From contig JAQNBH010000297.1 in NCBI GenBank assembly GCA_028752905.1, forward strand, positions 242,159 through 306,158: 64,000 bases of DNA, read 5' to 3'. Both the position numbers and the translations under genes were made by a program. The DNA comes from Cladorhizidae sp. MBARI D1340-BT2. Its lineage: Eukaryota; Porifera; Demospongiae; Poecilosclerida; Cladorhizidae. This document shows, in pieces, positions 15,191 to 28,800 of the stretch (position 1 is its first letter; each line of letters begins with the position of its first letter). The notes beneath the pieces were generated by a model, which saw only the letters and a list, made by a program, of their open reading frames with translations, did no database searches and was not told the DNA's origin.

Positions 15191-17679
15191 GCCATGCTAG
15201 GTGTATATCCATTCTAGGTGTATAACCATGCTAGGTGTATAATCATGCTAGGTGTATAACCATGCTAGGTGTATAACCATGCTAGGTGTATTACCATGCG
15301 AGGTGTATAACCATGCTAGATGTATAACCATGCTAGGTGTATAACCATGCTAGGTGTATAACCATGGTAGGTGTATAACCATGCTAGGTGTATAACTATG
15401 CTACATAGGTGTATAACCATGCTAGGTATATAACCATGCTAGGTGTATAACCATGCTAGGTGTATGACCATGCTAGGTATATAACCATGCTAGGTATATA
15501 ACTATGCGAGGTGTATAACCATGCTAGGTGTATAACCATGCTAGGTGTATAGCCATGCTAGGTGTATAGCCATGCTAGGTGTATAACCATGCTAGGTGTA
15601 TAACCATGCTAGGTGTATAACCATGCTAGGTGTATAACCATGCTAGATATATAACCATGCTAGGTGTATAACCATGCTAGGTATATAACCATGCTAGGTG
15701 TATAACCATGCTAGGTGTATAACCATGCTAGGTGTAATACCATGATAGGTGTAATACCATACTAGGTGTATAACCATGCTTGGTGTATAGCCATGCTAGG
15801 TGTATATCCATGCTAGGTATATAACCATGCTAGGTGTAATACCATGATAGGTATATAACCATGCTAGGTGTATAACTATGCTAGGTGTATAACCATGCTA
15901 GGTGTATAACTATGCAAGGTGTATAACCATGCTAGGTGTATAACCATGCTACATGTAGGTGTATAACCATGCTAGGTGTATAACCATGCTAAGGTGTATA
16001 GCCATGCTAGGTGTATAGCCATTCTAGGTGTATAACCATGCTAGGTGTATAACCATGCTAGGTGTATAGCCATGCTAGGTGTATAGCCATGCTAGGTGTA
16101 TAACCATGCTAGGTGTATAACCATGCTAGGTGTATAACCATGCTAGGTGTATAACCATGCTAGGTGTATAACCATGCTAGGTGTATAACCATGCTAGGTA
16201 TATAACCATGCTAGGTGTATAACCATGCTAGGTATATAACCATGCTAGGTGTATAACCATGCTAGGTGTATAACCATGCTAGGTGTAATACCATGATAGG
16301 TGTAATACCATGCTGATGCTAGGTGTATAACCATGCTTGGTGTATAGCCATGCTAGGTGTATAACCATGCTAGGTATATAACCATGCTAGGTGTAATACC
16401 ATGATAGGTATATAACCATGCTAGGTGTATAACTATGCTAGGTGTATAACCATGCTAGGTGTATAACTATGCTAGGTGTATAGCCATGCTAGGTGTATAA
16501 CCATGCTAGGTATATAACCATGCTAGGTGTATAACCATGCTAGGTGAATAACCATGCTAGGTGTATAACCATGCTAGGTATATAACCATGCTTGGTGTAT
16601 AACCATGCTAGGTGTATAACCATGCTAGGTGTAATACCATGCTAGGTGTATAACCATGCTAGGTGTATAACTATGCTAGGTATATAACTATGCTAGGTGT
16701 ATAACCATGCTAGGTGTATAACCATGCTAGGTATATAACCATGCTAGGTGTATAGCCATGCTAGGTGTATACCCATGCTAGGTGTATACCCATGCTAGGT
16801 GTATAATCATGCTAGGTATATAACCATGCTATAGGTGTATAACCATGCTAGGTGTATAACCATGCTAGGTGTATAACCATGCTAGGTGTATAATCAAGCT
16901 AGGTATATAACCATGCTATAGGTGTATAACCATTCTAGGTATATAACCATACTAGGTGTATAAACATGCTAGGTGTATAACCATGCTAGGTGTATAACCA
17001 TGCTAGGTGTATAACTATGCTAGGTGTATAACCATGCTAGGTATATAACCATGCTAGGTGTATAACCATGCTAGGTGTATAACCATGCTAGGTGTATGTA
17101 TAGCCATGCTAGGTGTAATACCATGATAGGTATATAACCATGCTAGGTGTATAACCATGCTAGGTGTATAACCATGCTAGGTGTATTACCATGCGAGGTG
17201 TATAACCATGCTAGGTGTATAGCCATGCTAGGTGTATAGCCATGCTAGGTGTAATACCATGATAGGTATATAACCATGCTAGGTGTATAACTATGCTAGA
17301 TGTATAACCATGCTAGGTGTATAACCATGCTAGGTGTATAACCATGGTAGGTGTATAACCATGCTAGGTGTATAACTACTACATAGGTGTATAACCATGC
17401 TAGGTATATAACCATGCTAGGTGTAAGGTATATAACCATGCTAGGTATATAACTATGCTAGGTGTATAACCATGCTAGGTGTATAACCATGCTAGGTGTA
17501 TAGCCATGCTAGGTGTATAGCCATGCTAGGTGTATAACCATGCTAGGTGTATAACCATGCTAGGTGTATAACCATGCTAGGTGTATAACCATGCTAGGTA
17601 TATAAGCATGCTAGGTGTATAACCATGCTAGGTATATAACCATGCTAGGTGTATAACCATGCTAGGTGTATAACCATGC

Positions 17680-17684
17680 TAGGT
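17680..17684. repeat. Left target-site duplication of the 189-bp element
   Basis: TAGGT immediately precedes the element and is repeated directly after it at 17874-17878. The paralogous satellite block has one TAGGT at the matching place (37576-37580). Confidence 0.8.
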
Positions 17685-17873
17685 CAGGGTTGTATACAGA
17701 AATTTTGCCAAGGGGGGGCGAACTTGAGATATGGAAAAATAAGGGGGGGCGAGACTGATACAATGATGGTGTATGTAATGTATAAGGGTGGTGTCTAATT
17801 TCAAGGGGGGGGGCGAGAATGATACAAGGGGGGGCGAATGCCCCCCCCCCGCCCCCCCCTAAATACACCCCTG
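17685..17873. mobile_element. Short non-autonomous DNA-transposon-like insertion (MITE-like)
   Basis: This is 189 bp of sequence unlike either satellite, interrupting the 17-bp array. The left end reads CAGGGTTGTATACAG; the right end, read on the minus strand, is CAGGGGTGTATTTAG. These form imperfect terminal inverted repeats beginning CAGGG. The interior holds four G7/G8 tracts in a shared context (AAGGGGGGGCGA-like) and, at the right end, long C runs that could pair with them. There is no credible ORF; the 86-codon minus-strand reading frame across it runs into satellite DNA and is chance. The 5-bp TAGGT duplication is supported by an empty paralogous site. The CAGGG end resembles hAT-type ends, but classical hAT elements make 8-bp duplications, so I leave the superfamily open. 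Confidence 0.7.
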
Positions 17874-17878
17874 TAGGT
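17874..17878. repeat. Right target-site duplication of the 189-bp element
   Basis: TAGGT follows the right terminus and matches 17680-17684. The 17-bp array resumes here. Confidence 0.8.
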
Positions 17879-19009
17879 GTAATACCATGATAGGTGTAAT
17901 ACCATGCTAGGTGTATAACCATGCTTTGTGTATAGCCATGCTAGGTGTATAACCATGCTAGGTATATAACCATGCTAGGTGTAATACCATGATAGGTATA
18001 TAACCATGCTAGGTGTATAACTATGCTAGGTGTATAACCATGCTAGGTGTATAACTATGCTAGGTGTATAACCATGCTAGGTGTATAACCATGCTAGGTG
18101 TATAACCATGCTAGGTGTATAACCATGCTAAGGTGTATAGCCATGCTAGGTGTATAGCCATTCTAGGTGTATAACCATGCTAGGTGTATATCCATGCTAG
18201 GTGTATAACCATGCTAGGTGTATAATCATGCTAGGTATATAACCATGCTATAGGTGTATAACCATGCTAGATTTATAACCATGCTAGGTGTATAACCATG
18301 CTAGGTATATATACATGTTAGGTGTATAACCATGCTAGGTGTATAACCATGCTAGGTGTATAACCATTCTAGGTATATAACCATACTAGGTGTATAAACA
18401 TGCTAGGTGTATAACCATGCTAGGTGTATAACCATGCTAGGTGTATAACTATGCTAGGTATATAACTATGCTAGGTGTATAACCATGCTAGGTGTATAAC
18501 CATGCTAGGTGTATAACCATGCTAGGTATATAACCATGCTAGGTGTATAGCCATGCAAGGTGTATAGCCATGCTAGGTGTATATCCATTCTAGGTGTATA
18601 ACCATGCTAGGTGTATAATCATGCTAGGTATATAACCATGCTATAGGTGTATAACCATGCTAGGTGTATAACCATGCTAGGTGTATAACCATGCTAGGTG
18701 TATAATCATGCTAGGTATATAACCATGCTATAGGTGTATAACCATTCTAGGTATATAACCATACTAGGTGTATAAACATGCTAGGTGTATAACCATGCTA
18801 GGTGTATAACCATGCTAGGTGTATAACTATGCTAGGTGTATAACCATGCTAGGTATATAACCATGCTAGGTGTATAACCATGCTAGGTGTATAACCATGC
18901 TAGGTGTATGTATAGCCATGCTAGGTGTAATACCATGATAGGTATATAACCATGCTACATGTAGGTGTATAACTATGCTAGGTGTATAACCATGCTAGGT
19001 GTATAACTA

Positions 19010-20830
19010 TGCTAGGTGTATAACCATGCTAGGTATATAACCATGCTAGGTGTATAACCATGCTAGGTGTAATACCATGATAGGTGTAATACCATGCTAG
19101 GTGTATAACCATGCTTGGTGTATAGCCATGCTATGTAGGTGTATAACCATTCTAGGTATATAACCATGCTAGGTATATAACCATGCTAGGTGTAATACCA
19201 TGATAGGTATATAACCATGCTAGGTGTATAACTATGCTAGGTGTATAACCATGCTAGGTGTATAACTATGCTAGGTGTATAACCATGCTAGGTGTATGAC
19301 CATGCTAGGTATATAACCATGCTAGGTATATAACCATGCTAGGTACATATATAACTATGCTAGGTGTATAACCATGCTAGGTGTATAACCATGCTAGGTG
19401 TATAGCCATGCTAGGTGTATAGCCATGCTAGGTGTATAACCATGCTAGGTATATAACCATGCTCGGTGTATAACCATGCTAGGTGTATAACCATGCTAGG
19501 TGTATAACCATGCTAGGTACATAACCATGCTTGGTGTATAACCATGCTAGGTGTATAACTATGCTACGTGTATAACCATGCTAGGTGTATAACCTTGCTA
19601 GGTGTATAACCATGCTAGGTGTATAACCATGCTAGGTGTATAACCATGCTAGGTATATAACCATGCTAGGTGTATAACCATGCTAGGTATATAACCATGC
19701 TAGGTGTAATACCATAGGTGTAATACCATGCTAGGTGTATAAACCATGCTTGGTGTATAGCCATGCTAGGTGTATAACCATGCTAGGTGTATAACCATGC
19801 TAGGTGTATAACCATGCTAGGTATATAACCATGCTTGGTGTATAGCCATGCTAGGTGTATAACCATGCTAGGTATATAACCATGCTAGGTGTAATACCAT
19901 GATAGGTATATAACCATGCTAGGTGTATAACTATGCTAGGTGTATAACCATGCTAGGTGTATAACCATGATAGGTGTATAACTATGCTAGGTGTATAACC
20001 ATGCTAGGTATATAACCATGCTAGGTGTATAACCATGCTAGGTGTATAACCATGCTAGGTGTATAACCATGCTAGTTGTATAACCGTGCTAGGTATATAA
20101 CTATGCTAGGTGTATAACCATGCTAGGTATATAACCATGCTAGGTGTATAACCATGCTAGGTGTATGACCATGCTAGGTATATAACCATGCTAGGTATAT
20201 AACTATGCTAGGTGTATAACCATGCTAGGTGTATAACCATGCTAGGTGTATAGCCATGCTAGGTGTATAGCCATGCTAGGTGTATAACCATGCTAGGTAT
20301 ATAACCATGCTCGGTGTATAACCATGCTAGGTGTATAACCATGCTAGGTGTATAACCATGCTAGGTATATAACCATGCTTGGTGTATAACCATGCTAGGT
20401 GTATAACTATGCTACGTGTATAACCATGCTAGGTGTATAACCATGCTGGGTGTATAACCATGCTAGGTGTATAACCATGCTAGGTGTATAACCATGCTAG
20501 GTATATAACCATGCTAGGTGTATAGCCATGCTAGGTGTATAACCATGCTAGGTATATAACCATGCTAGGTGTATAACCATGCTAGGTGAATAACCATGCT
20601 AGGTGTATAACCATGCTAGGTATATAACCATGCTTGGTGTATAACCATGCTAGGTGTATAACCATGCTAGGTGTAATACCATGCTAGGTGTATAACCATG
20701 CTAGGTGTATAACTATGCTAGGTATATAACTATGCTAGGTGTATAACCATGCTAGGTGTATAACCATGCTAGGTGTATAACCATGCTAGGTATATAACCA
20801 TGCTAGGTGTATAGCCATGCTAGGTGTATA
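19010..20830. repeat. Higher-order block H1, copy 2
   Basis: This is a near-identical copy of 13370-15190 at a constant 5640-bp offset, with the same rare markers in the same order. It diverges at about 20831, where copy 1 reads TATAGCC and this copy reads TATAACC. Confidence 0.85.
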
Positions 20831-22909
20831 ACCATGCTAGGTGTATAACTATGCAAGGTGTATAACCATGCTAGGTGTATAACCATGCTACATGTAGGTG
20901 TATAACCATGCTAGGTGTATAACCATGCTAAGGTGTATAGCCATGCTAGGTGTATAGCCATTCTAGGTGTATAACCATGCTAGGTGTATAACCATGCTAG
21001 GTGTATAGCCATGCTAGGTGTATAGCCATGCTAGGTGTATAACCATGCTAGGTGTATAACCATGCTAGGTATATAACCATGCTAGGTGTATAACCATGCT
21101 AGGTGAATAACCATGCTAGGTGTATAACCATGCTAGGTATATAACCATGCTTGGTGTATAACCATGCTAGGTGTATAACCATGCTAGGTATATAACCATG
21201 CTAGGTGTAATACCATGATAGGTATATAACCATGCTAGGTGTATAACTATGCTAGGTGTATAACCATGCTAGGTGTATAACTATGCTAGGTGTATAGCCA
21301 TGCTAGGTGTATAACCATGCTAGGTATATAACCATGCTAGGTGTATAACCATGCTAGGTGAATAACCATGCTAGGTGTATAACCATGCTAGGTATATAAC
21401 CATGCTTGGTGTATAACCATGCTAGGTGTATAACCATGCTAGGTGTAATACCATGCTAGGTGTATAACCATGCTAGGTGTATAACTATGCTAGGTATATA
21501 ACTATGCTAGGTGTATAACCATGCTAGGTGTATAACCATGCTAGGTATATAACCATGCTAGGTGTATAGCCATGCTAGGTGTATACCCATGCTAGGTGTA
21601 TAATCATGCTAGGTATATAACCATGCTATAGGTGTATAACCATGCTAGGTGTATAACCATGCTAGGTGTATAACCATGCTAGGTGTATAATCAAGCTAGG
21701 TATATAACCATGCTATAGGTGTATAACCATTCTAGGTATATAACCATACTAGGTGTATAAACATGCTAGGTGTATAACCATGCTAGGTGTATAACCATGC
21801 TAGGTGTATAACTATGCTAGGTGTATAACCATGCTAGGTATATAACCATGCTAGGTGTATAACCATGCTAGGTGTATAACCATGCTAGGTGTATGTATAG
21901 CCATGCTAGGTGTAATACCATGATAGGTATATAACCATGCTAGGTGTATAACCATGCTAGGTGTATAACCATGCTAGGTGTATTACCATGCGAGGTGTAT
22001 AACCATGCTAGGTGTATAGCCATGCTAGGTGTATAGCCATGCTAGGTGTAATACCATGATAGGTATATAACCATGCTAGGTGTATAACTATGCTAGATGT
22101 ATAACCATGCTAGGTGTATAACCATGCTAGGTGTATAACCATGGTAGGTGTATAACCATGCTAGGTGTATAACTACTACATAGGTGTATAACCATGCTAG
22201 GTATATAACCATGCTAGGTGTAAGGTATATAACCATGCTAGGTATATAACTATGCTAGGTGTATAACCATGCTAGGTGTATAACCATGCTAGGTGTATAG
22301 CCATGCTAGGTGTATAGCCATGCTAGGTGTATAGCCATTCTAGGTGTATAACCATGCTAGGTGTATATCCATGCTAGGTGTATAACCATGCTAGGTGTAT
22401 AATCATGCTAGGTATATAACCATGCTATAGGTGTATAACCATGCTAGATTTATAACCATGCTAGGTGTATAACCATGCTAGGTATATATACATGTTAGGT
22501 GTATAACCATGCTAGGTGTATAACCATGCTAGGTGTATAACCATTCTAGGTATATAACCATACTAGGTGTATAAACATGCTAGGTGTATAACCATGCTAG
22601 GTGTATAACCATGCTAGGTGTATAACTATGCTAGGTATATAACTATGCTAGGTGTATAACCATGCTAGGTGTATAACCATGCTAGGTGTATAACCATGCT
22701 AGGTATATAACCATGCTAGGTGTATAGCCATGCAAGGTGTATAGCCATGCTAGGTGTATATCCATTCTAGGTGTATAACCATGCTAGGTGTATAATCATG
22801 CTAGGTATATAACCATGCTATAGGTGTATAACCATGCTAGGTGTATAACCATGCTAGGTGTATAACCATGCTAGGTGTATAATCATGCTAGGTATATAAC
22901 CATGCTATA

Positions 22910-25850
22910 GGTGTATAACCATTCTAGGTATATAACCATACTAGGTGTATAAACATGCTAGGTGTATAACCATTCTAGGTGTATAACCATGCTAGGTGTA
23001 TAACTATGCTAGGTGTATAACCATGCTAGGTATATAACCATGCTAGGTGTATAACCATGCTAGGTGTATAACCATGCTAGGTGTATGTATAGCCATGCTA
23101 GGTGTAATACCATGATAGGTATATAACCATGCTAGGTGTATAACTATGCAAGGTATATAACCATGCTAGGTGTATAACCATGCTAGGTGTATTACCATGC
23201 GAGGTGTATAACCATGCTAGGTGTATAACCATGCTAGGTGTATAACCATGCTAGGTATATAACCATGCTAGGTGTATAACCATGCTAGGTGTATAACCAT
23301 GCTAGGTGTAATACCATGATAGGTGTAATACCATGCTAGGTGTATAACCATGCTTGGTGTATAGCCATGCTAGGTGTATAACCATGCTAGGTATATAACC
23401 ATGCTAGGTGTAATACCATGATAGGTATATAACCATGCTAGGTGTATAACTATGCTAGGTGTATAACCATGCTAGGTGTATAACTATGCTAGGTGTATAA
23501 CCATGCTAGGTGTATAACCATGCTAGGTGTATAACCATGCTAGGTGTATAACCATGCTAAGGTGTATAGCCATGCTAGGTGTATAGCCATTCTAGGTGTA
23601 TAACCATGCTAGGTGTATAACCATGCTAGGTGTATAGCCATGCTAGGTGTATAGCCATGCTAGGTGTATAACCATGCTAGGTGTATAACCATGCTAGGTG
23701 TATAACCATGCTAGGTGTATAACCATGCTAGGTGTATAACCATGCTAGGTGTATAACCATGCTAGGTATATAACCATGCTAGGTGTATAACCATGCTAGG
23801 TATATAACCATGCTAGGTGTATAACCATGCTAGGTGTAATACCCTGTTAGGTGTAATACCATGCTAGGTGTATAACCATGCTTGGTGTATAGCCATGCTA
23901 GGTGTATAACCATGCTAGGTATATAACCATGCTAGGTATATAACCATGCTAGGTGTAATACCATGATAGGTATATAACCATGCTAGGTGTATAACTATGC
24001 TAGGTGTATAACCATGCTAGGTGTATAACTATGCTAGGTGTATAACCATGCTAGGTGTATGACCATGCTAGGTATATAACCATGCTAGGTATATAACTAT
24101 GCTAGGTGTATAACCATGCTAGGTGTATAACCATGCTAGGTGTATAGCCATGCTAGGTGTATAGCCATGCTAGGTGTATAACCATGCTAGGTGTATATAA
24201 CCATGCTCGGTGTATAACCATGCTAGGTGTATAACCATGCTAGGTGTATAACCATGCTAGGTATATAACCATGCTTGGTGTATAACCATGCTAGGTGTAT
24301 AACTATGCTACGTGTATAACCATGCTAGGTGTATAACCATGCTAGGTGTATAACCATGCTAGGTGTATAACCATGCTAGGTGTATAACCATGCTAGGTAT
24401 ATAACCATGCTAGGTGTATAACCATGCTAGGTATATAACCATGCTAGGTGTAATACCATAGGTGTAATACCATGCTAGGTGTATAAACCATGCTTGGTGT
24501 ATAGACATGCTAGGTGTATAACCATGCTAGGTGTATAATCATGCTAGGTGTATAACCATGCTAGGTATATAACCATGCTTGGTGTATAGCCATGCTAGGT
24601 GTATAACCATGCTAGGTATATAACCATGCTAGGTGTAATACCATGATAGGTATATAACCATGCTAGGTGTATAACTATGCTAGGTGTATAACCATGCTAG
24701 GTGTATAACCATGATAGGTGTATAACTATGCTAGGTGTATAACCATGCTAGGTATATAACCATGCTAGGTGTATAACCATGCTAGGTGTATAACCATGCT
24801 AGGTGTATAACCATGCTAGTTGTATAACCGTGCTAGGTATATAACTATGCTAGGTGTATAACCATGCTAGGTATATAACCATGCTAGGTGTATAACCATG
24901 CTAGGTGTATGACCATGCTAGGTATATAACCATGCTAGGTATATAACTATGCTAGGTGTATAACCATGCTAGGTGTATAACCATGCTAGGTGTATAGCCA
25001 TGCTAGGTGTATAGCCATGCTAGGTGTATAACCATGCTAGGTATATAACCATGCTCGGTGTATAACCATGCTAGGTGTATAACCATGCTAGGTGTATAAC
25101 CATGCTAGGTATATAACCATGCTTGGTGTATAACCATGCTAGGTGTATAACTATGCTACGTGTATAACCATGCTAGGTGTATAACCATGCTAGGTGTATA
25201 ACCATGCTAGGTGTATAACCATGCTAGGTATATAACCATGCTAGGTGTATAGCCATGCTAGGTGTATAACCATGCTAGGTATATAACCATGCTAGGTGTA
25301 TAACCATGCTAGGTGAATAACCATGCTAGGTGTATAACCATGCTAGGTATATAACCATGCTTGGTGTATAACCATGCTAGGTGTATAACCATGCTAGGTG
25401 TAATACCATGCTAGGTGTATAACCATGCTAGGTGTATAACTATGCTAGGTATATAACTATGCTAGGTGTATAACCATGCTAGGTGTATAACCATGCTAGG
25501 TGTATAACCATGCTAGGTATATAACCATGCTAGGTGTATAGCCATGCTAGGTGTATAGCCATGCTAGGTGTATATCCATTCTAGGTGTATAACCATGCTA
25601 GGTGTATAATCATGCTAGGTATATAACCATGCTATAGGTGTATAACCATGCTAGGTGTATAACCATGCTAGGTGTATAACCATGCTAGGTGTATAATCAT
25701 GCTAGGTATATAACCATGCTATAGGTGTATAACCATTCTAGGTATATAACCATACTAGGTGTATAAACATGCTAGGTGTATAACCATTCTAGGTGTATAA
25801 CCATGCTAGGTGTATAACTATGCTAGGTGTATAACCATGCTAGGTATATA
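22910..25850. repeat. Higher-order block H2, copy 1
   Basis: About 2.9 kb of variant monomers matches 37970-40860 at an offset of 15,060 bp. The offset shifts by a few bases after about 24920, where the second copy has an extra CTATGTAGG-type insertion near 39980. A shared rare marker is ACCCTGTTAGG near 23841 and 38901. The start and end are approximate. Confidence 0.8.
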
Positions 25851-28800
25851 ACCATGCTAGGTGTATAACCATGCTAGGTGTATAACCATGCTAGGTATAT
25901 AACCATGCTAGGTGTATAACCATGCTAGGTGTATAACCATGCTAGGTGTATGTATAGCCATGCTAGGTGTAATACCATGATAGGTATATAACCATGCTAG
26001 GTGTATAACCATGCTAGGTGTATAACCATGCTAGGTGTATAACTATGCTAGGTGTATAACCATGCTAGGTATATAACCATGCTAGGTGTATAACCATGCT
26101 AGGTGTATAACCATGCTAGGTGTATGTATAGCCATGCTAGGTGTAATACCATGATAGGTATATAACCATGCTAGGTGTATAACCATGCTAGGTGTATAAC
26201 CATGCTAGGTGTATTACCATGCGAGGTGTATAACCATGCTAGGTGTATAGCCATGCTAGGTGTATAGCCATGCTAGGTGTAATACCATGATAGGTATATA
26301 ACCATGCTAGGTGTATAACCATGCTAGGTGTATAACCATGCTAGGTGTATTACCATGCGAGGTGTATAACCATGCTAGATGTATAACCATGCTAGGTGTA
26401 TAACCATGCTAGGTGTATAACCATGGTAGGTGAATAACCATGCTAGGTGTATAACTATGCTACATAGGTGTATAACCATGCTAGGTATATAACCATGCTA
26501 GGTGTATAACCATGCTAGGTGTATGACCATGCTAGGTATATAACCATGCTAGGTATATAACTATGCTAGGTGTATAACCATGCTAGGTGTATAACCATGC
26601 TAGGTGTATAGCCATGCTAGGTGTATAGCCATGCTAGGTGTATAACCATGCTAGGTGTATAACCATGCTAGTTGTATAACCATGCTAGGTGTATAACCAT
26701 GCTAGATATATAACCATGCTAGGTGTATAACCATGCTAGGTATATAACCATGCTAGGTGTATAACCATGCTAGGTGTATAACCATGCTAGGTGTAATACC
26801 ATGATAGGTGTAATACCATGCTAGGTGTATAACCATGCTTGGTGTATAGCCATGCTAGGTGTATAACCATGCTAGGTATATAACCATGCTAGGTGTAATA
26901 CCATGATAGGTATATAACCATGCTAGGTGTATAACTATGCTAGGTGTATAACCATGCTAGGTGTATAACTATGCTAGGTGTATAACCATGCTAGGTGTAT
27001 AACCATGCTAGGTGTATAACCATGCTAGGTGTATAACCATGCTAAGATGTATAGCCATGCTAGGTGTATAGCCATTCTAGGTGTATAACCATGCTAGGTG
27101 TATAACCATGCTAGGTGTATAGCCATGCTAGGTGTATAGCCATGCTAGGTGTATAACCATGCTAGGTGTATAACCATGCTAGGTGTATAACCATGCTAGG
27201 TGTATAACCATGCTAGGTGTATAACCATGCTAGGTGTATAACCATGCTAGGTATATAACCATGCTAGGTGTATAACCATGCTAGGAATATAACCATGCTA
27301 GGTGTATAACCTTGCTAGGTGTAATACCATGATAGGTGTAATACCAGCTAGGTGTATAACCATGCTTGGTGTATAGCCATGCTAGGTGTATAACCATGCT
27401 AGGTATATAACCATGCTAGGTATATAACCATGCTAGGTGTAATACCATGATAGGTATATAACCATGCTAGGTGTATAACTATGCTAGGTGTATAACCATG
27501 CTAGGTGTATAACTATGCTAGGTGTAATACCATAGGTGTAATACCATGCTAGGTGTATAAACCATGCTTGGTGTATAGCCATGCTAGGTGTATAACCATG
27601 CTAGGTGTATAACCATGCTAGGTGTATATAAGCATGCTAGGTATATAACCATGCTTGGTGTATAGCCATGCTAGGTGTATAACCATGCTAGGTATATAAC
27701 CATGCTAGGTGTAATACCATGATAGGTATATAACCATGCTAGGTGTATAACTATGCTAGGTGTATAACCATGCTAGGTGTATAACCATGATAGGTGTATA
27801 ACTATGCTAGGTGTATAACCATGCTAGGTATATAACCATGCTAGGTGTATAACCATGCTAGGTGTATAACCATGCTAGGTGTATAACCATGCTAGGTGTA
27901 TAACCATGCTAGGTGTATAACCATTCTAGGTATATAACCATACTAGGTGTATAAACATGCTAGGTGTATAACTATGCTAGGTGTATAACCATGCTAGGTA
28001 TATAACCATGCTAGGTATATAACCATGCTAGGTGTATGACCATGCTAGGTATATAACCATGCTAGGTATATAACTATGCTAGGTGTATAACCATTCTAGG
28101 TGTATAACCATGCTAGGTGTATAACCATGCTAGGTATATAACCATGCTAGGTGTATAGCCATGCTAGGTGTATAGCCATGCTAGCTGTATAACCATGCTA
28201 GGTGTATAACCATGCTAGGTGTATAATCATGCTAGGTATATAACCATGCTATAGGTGTATAACCATGCTAGATTTATAACCATGCTAGGTGTATAACCAT
28301 GCTAGGTATATATACATGTTAGGTGTATAACCATGCTAGGTGTATAACCATGCTAGGTGTATAACCATTCTAGGTATATAACCATACTAGGTGTATAAAC
28401 ATGCTAGGTGTATAACCATGCTAGGTGTATAACCATGCTAGGTGTATAACTATGCTAGGTATATAACTATGCTAGGTGTATAACCATGCTAGGTGTATAA
28501 CCATGCTAGGTGTATAACCATGCTAGGTATATAACCATGCTAGGTGTATAGCCATGCTAGGTGTATAGCCATGCTAGGTGTATATCCATTCTAGGTGTAT
28601 AACCATGCTAGGTGTATAATCATGCTAGGTATAGCTAGGTGTATAGCCATGCTAGGTGTATAACCATGCTAGGTGTATAACCATGCTAGTTGTATAACCA
28701 TGCTAGGTGTATAACCATGCTAGGTATATAACCATGCTAGGTGTATAACCATGCTAGATATATAACCATGCTAGGTGTATAACCATGCTAGGTATATAAC

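Larger units (their letters stand above)
1..17684. repeat. 17-bp satellite array, first segment
   Basis: This is a continuous tandem array of a 17-bp monomer, consensus ATAACCATGCTAGGTGT. Common variants replace single bases: TAGGTAT for TAGGTGT, ATAGCC or ATAACT for ATAACC, AATACCATGAT, CATTCTAGG, CATGCTTGG, ATTACCATGCGAGG and CATGGTAGG. Length variants include GCTATAGG, GCTAAGG, GTATGTATAGCC and CTACATGTAGG. Variants are not randomly scattered: the same strings of variants recur many monomers apart, so the array has higher-order structure. Because 17 is not a multiple of three and CTAG and TAA recur, every frame is closed within a few monomers and no protein is encoded. I see no gene, RNA gene or other element in this stretch. 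A centromeric, pericentromeric or subtelomeric location is possible but not shown. Confidence 0.97.

Noticed and set aside
17662..17922. 86-codon minus-strand ORF over the 189-bp element
   Set aside because: It crosses both ends of the insertion into satellite DNA and is low-complexity Gly/Pro; no transposase motif.
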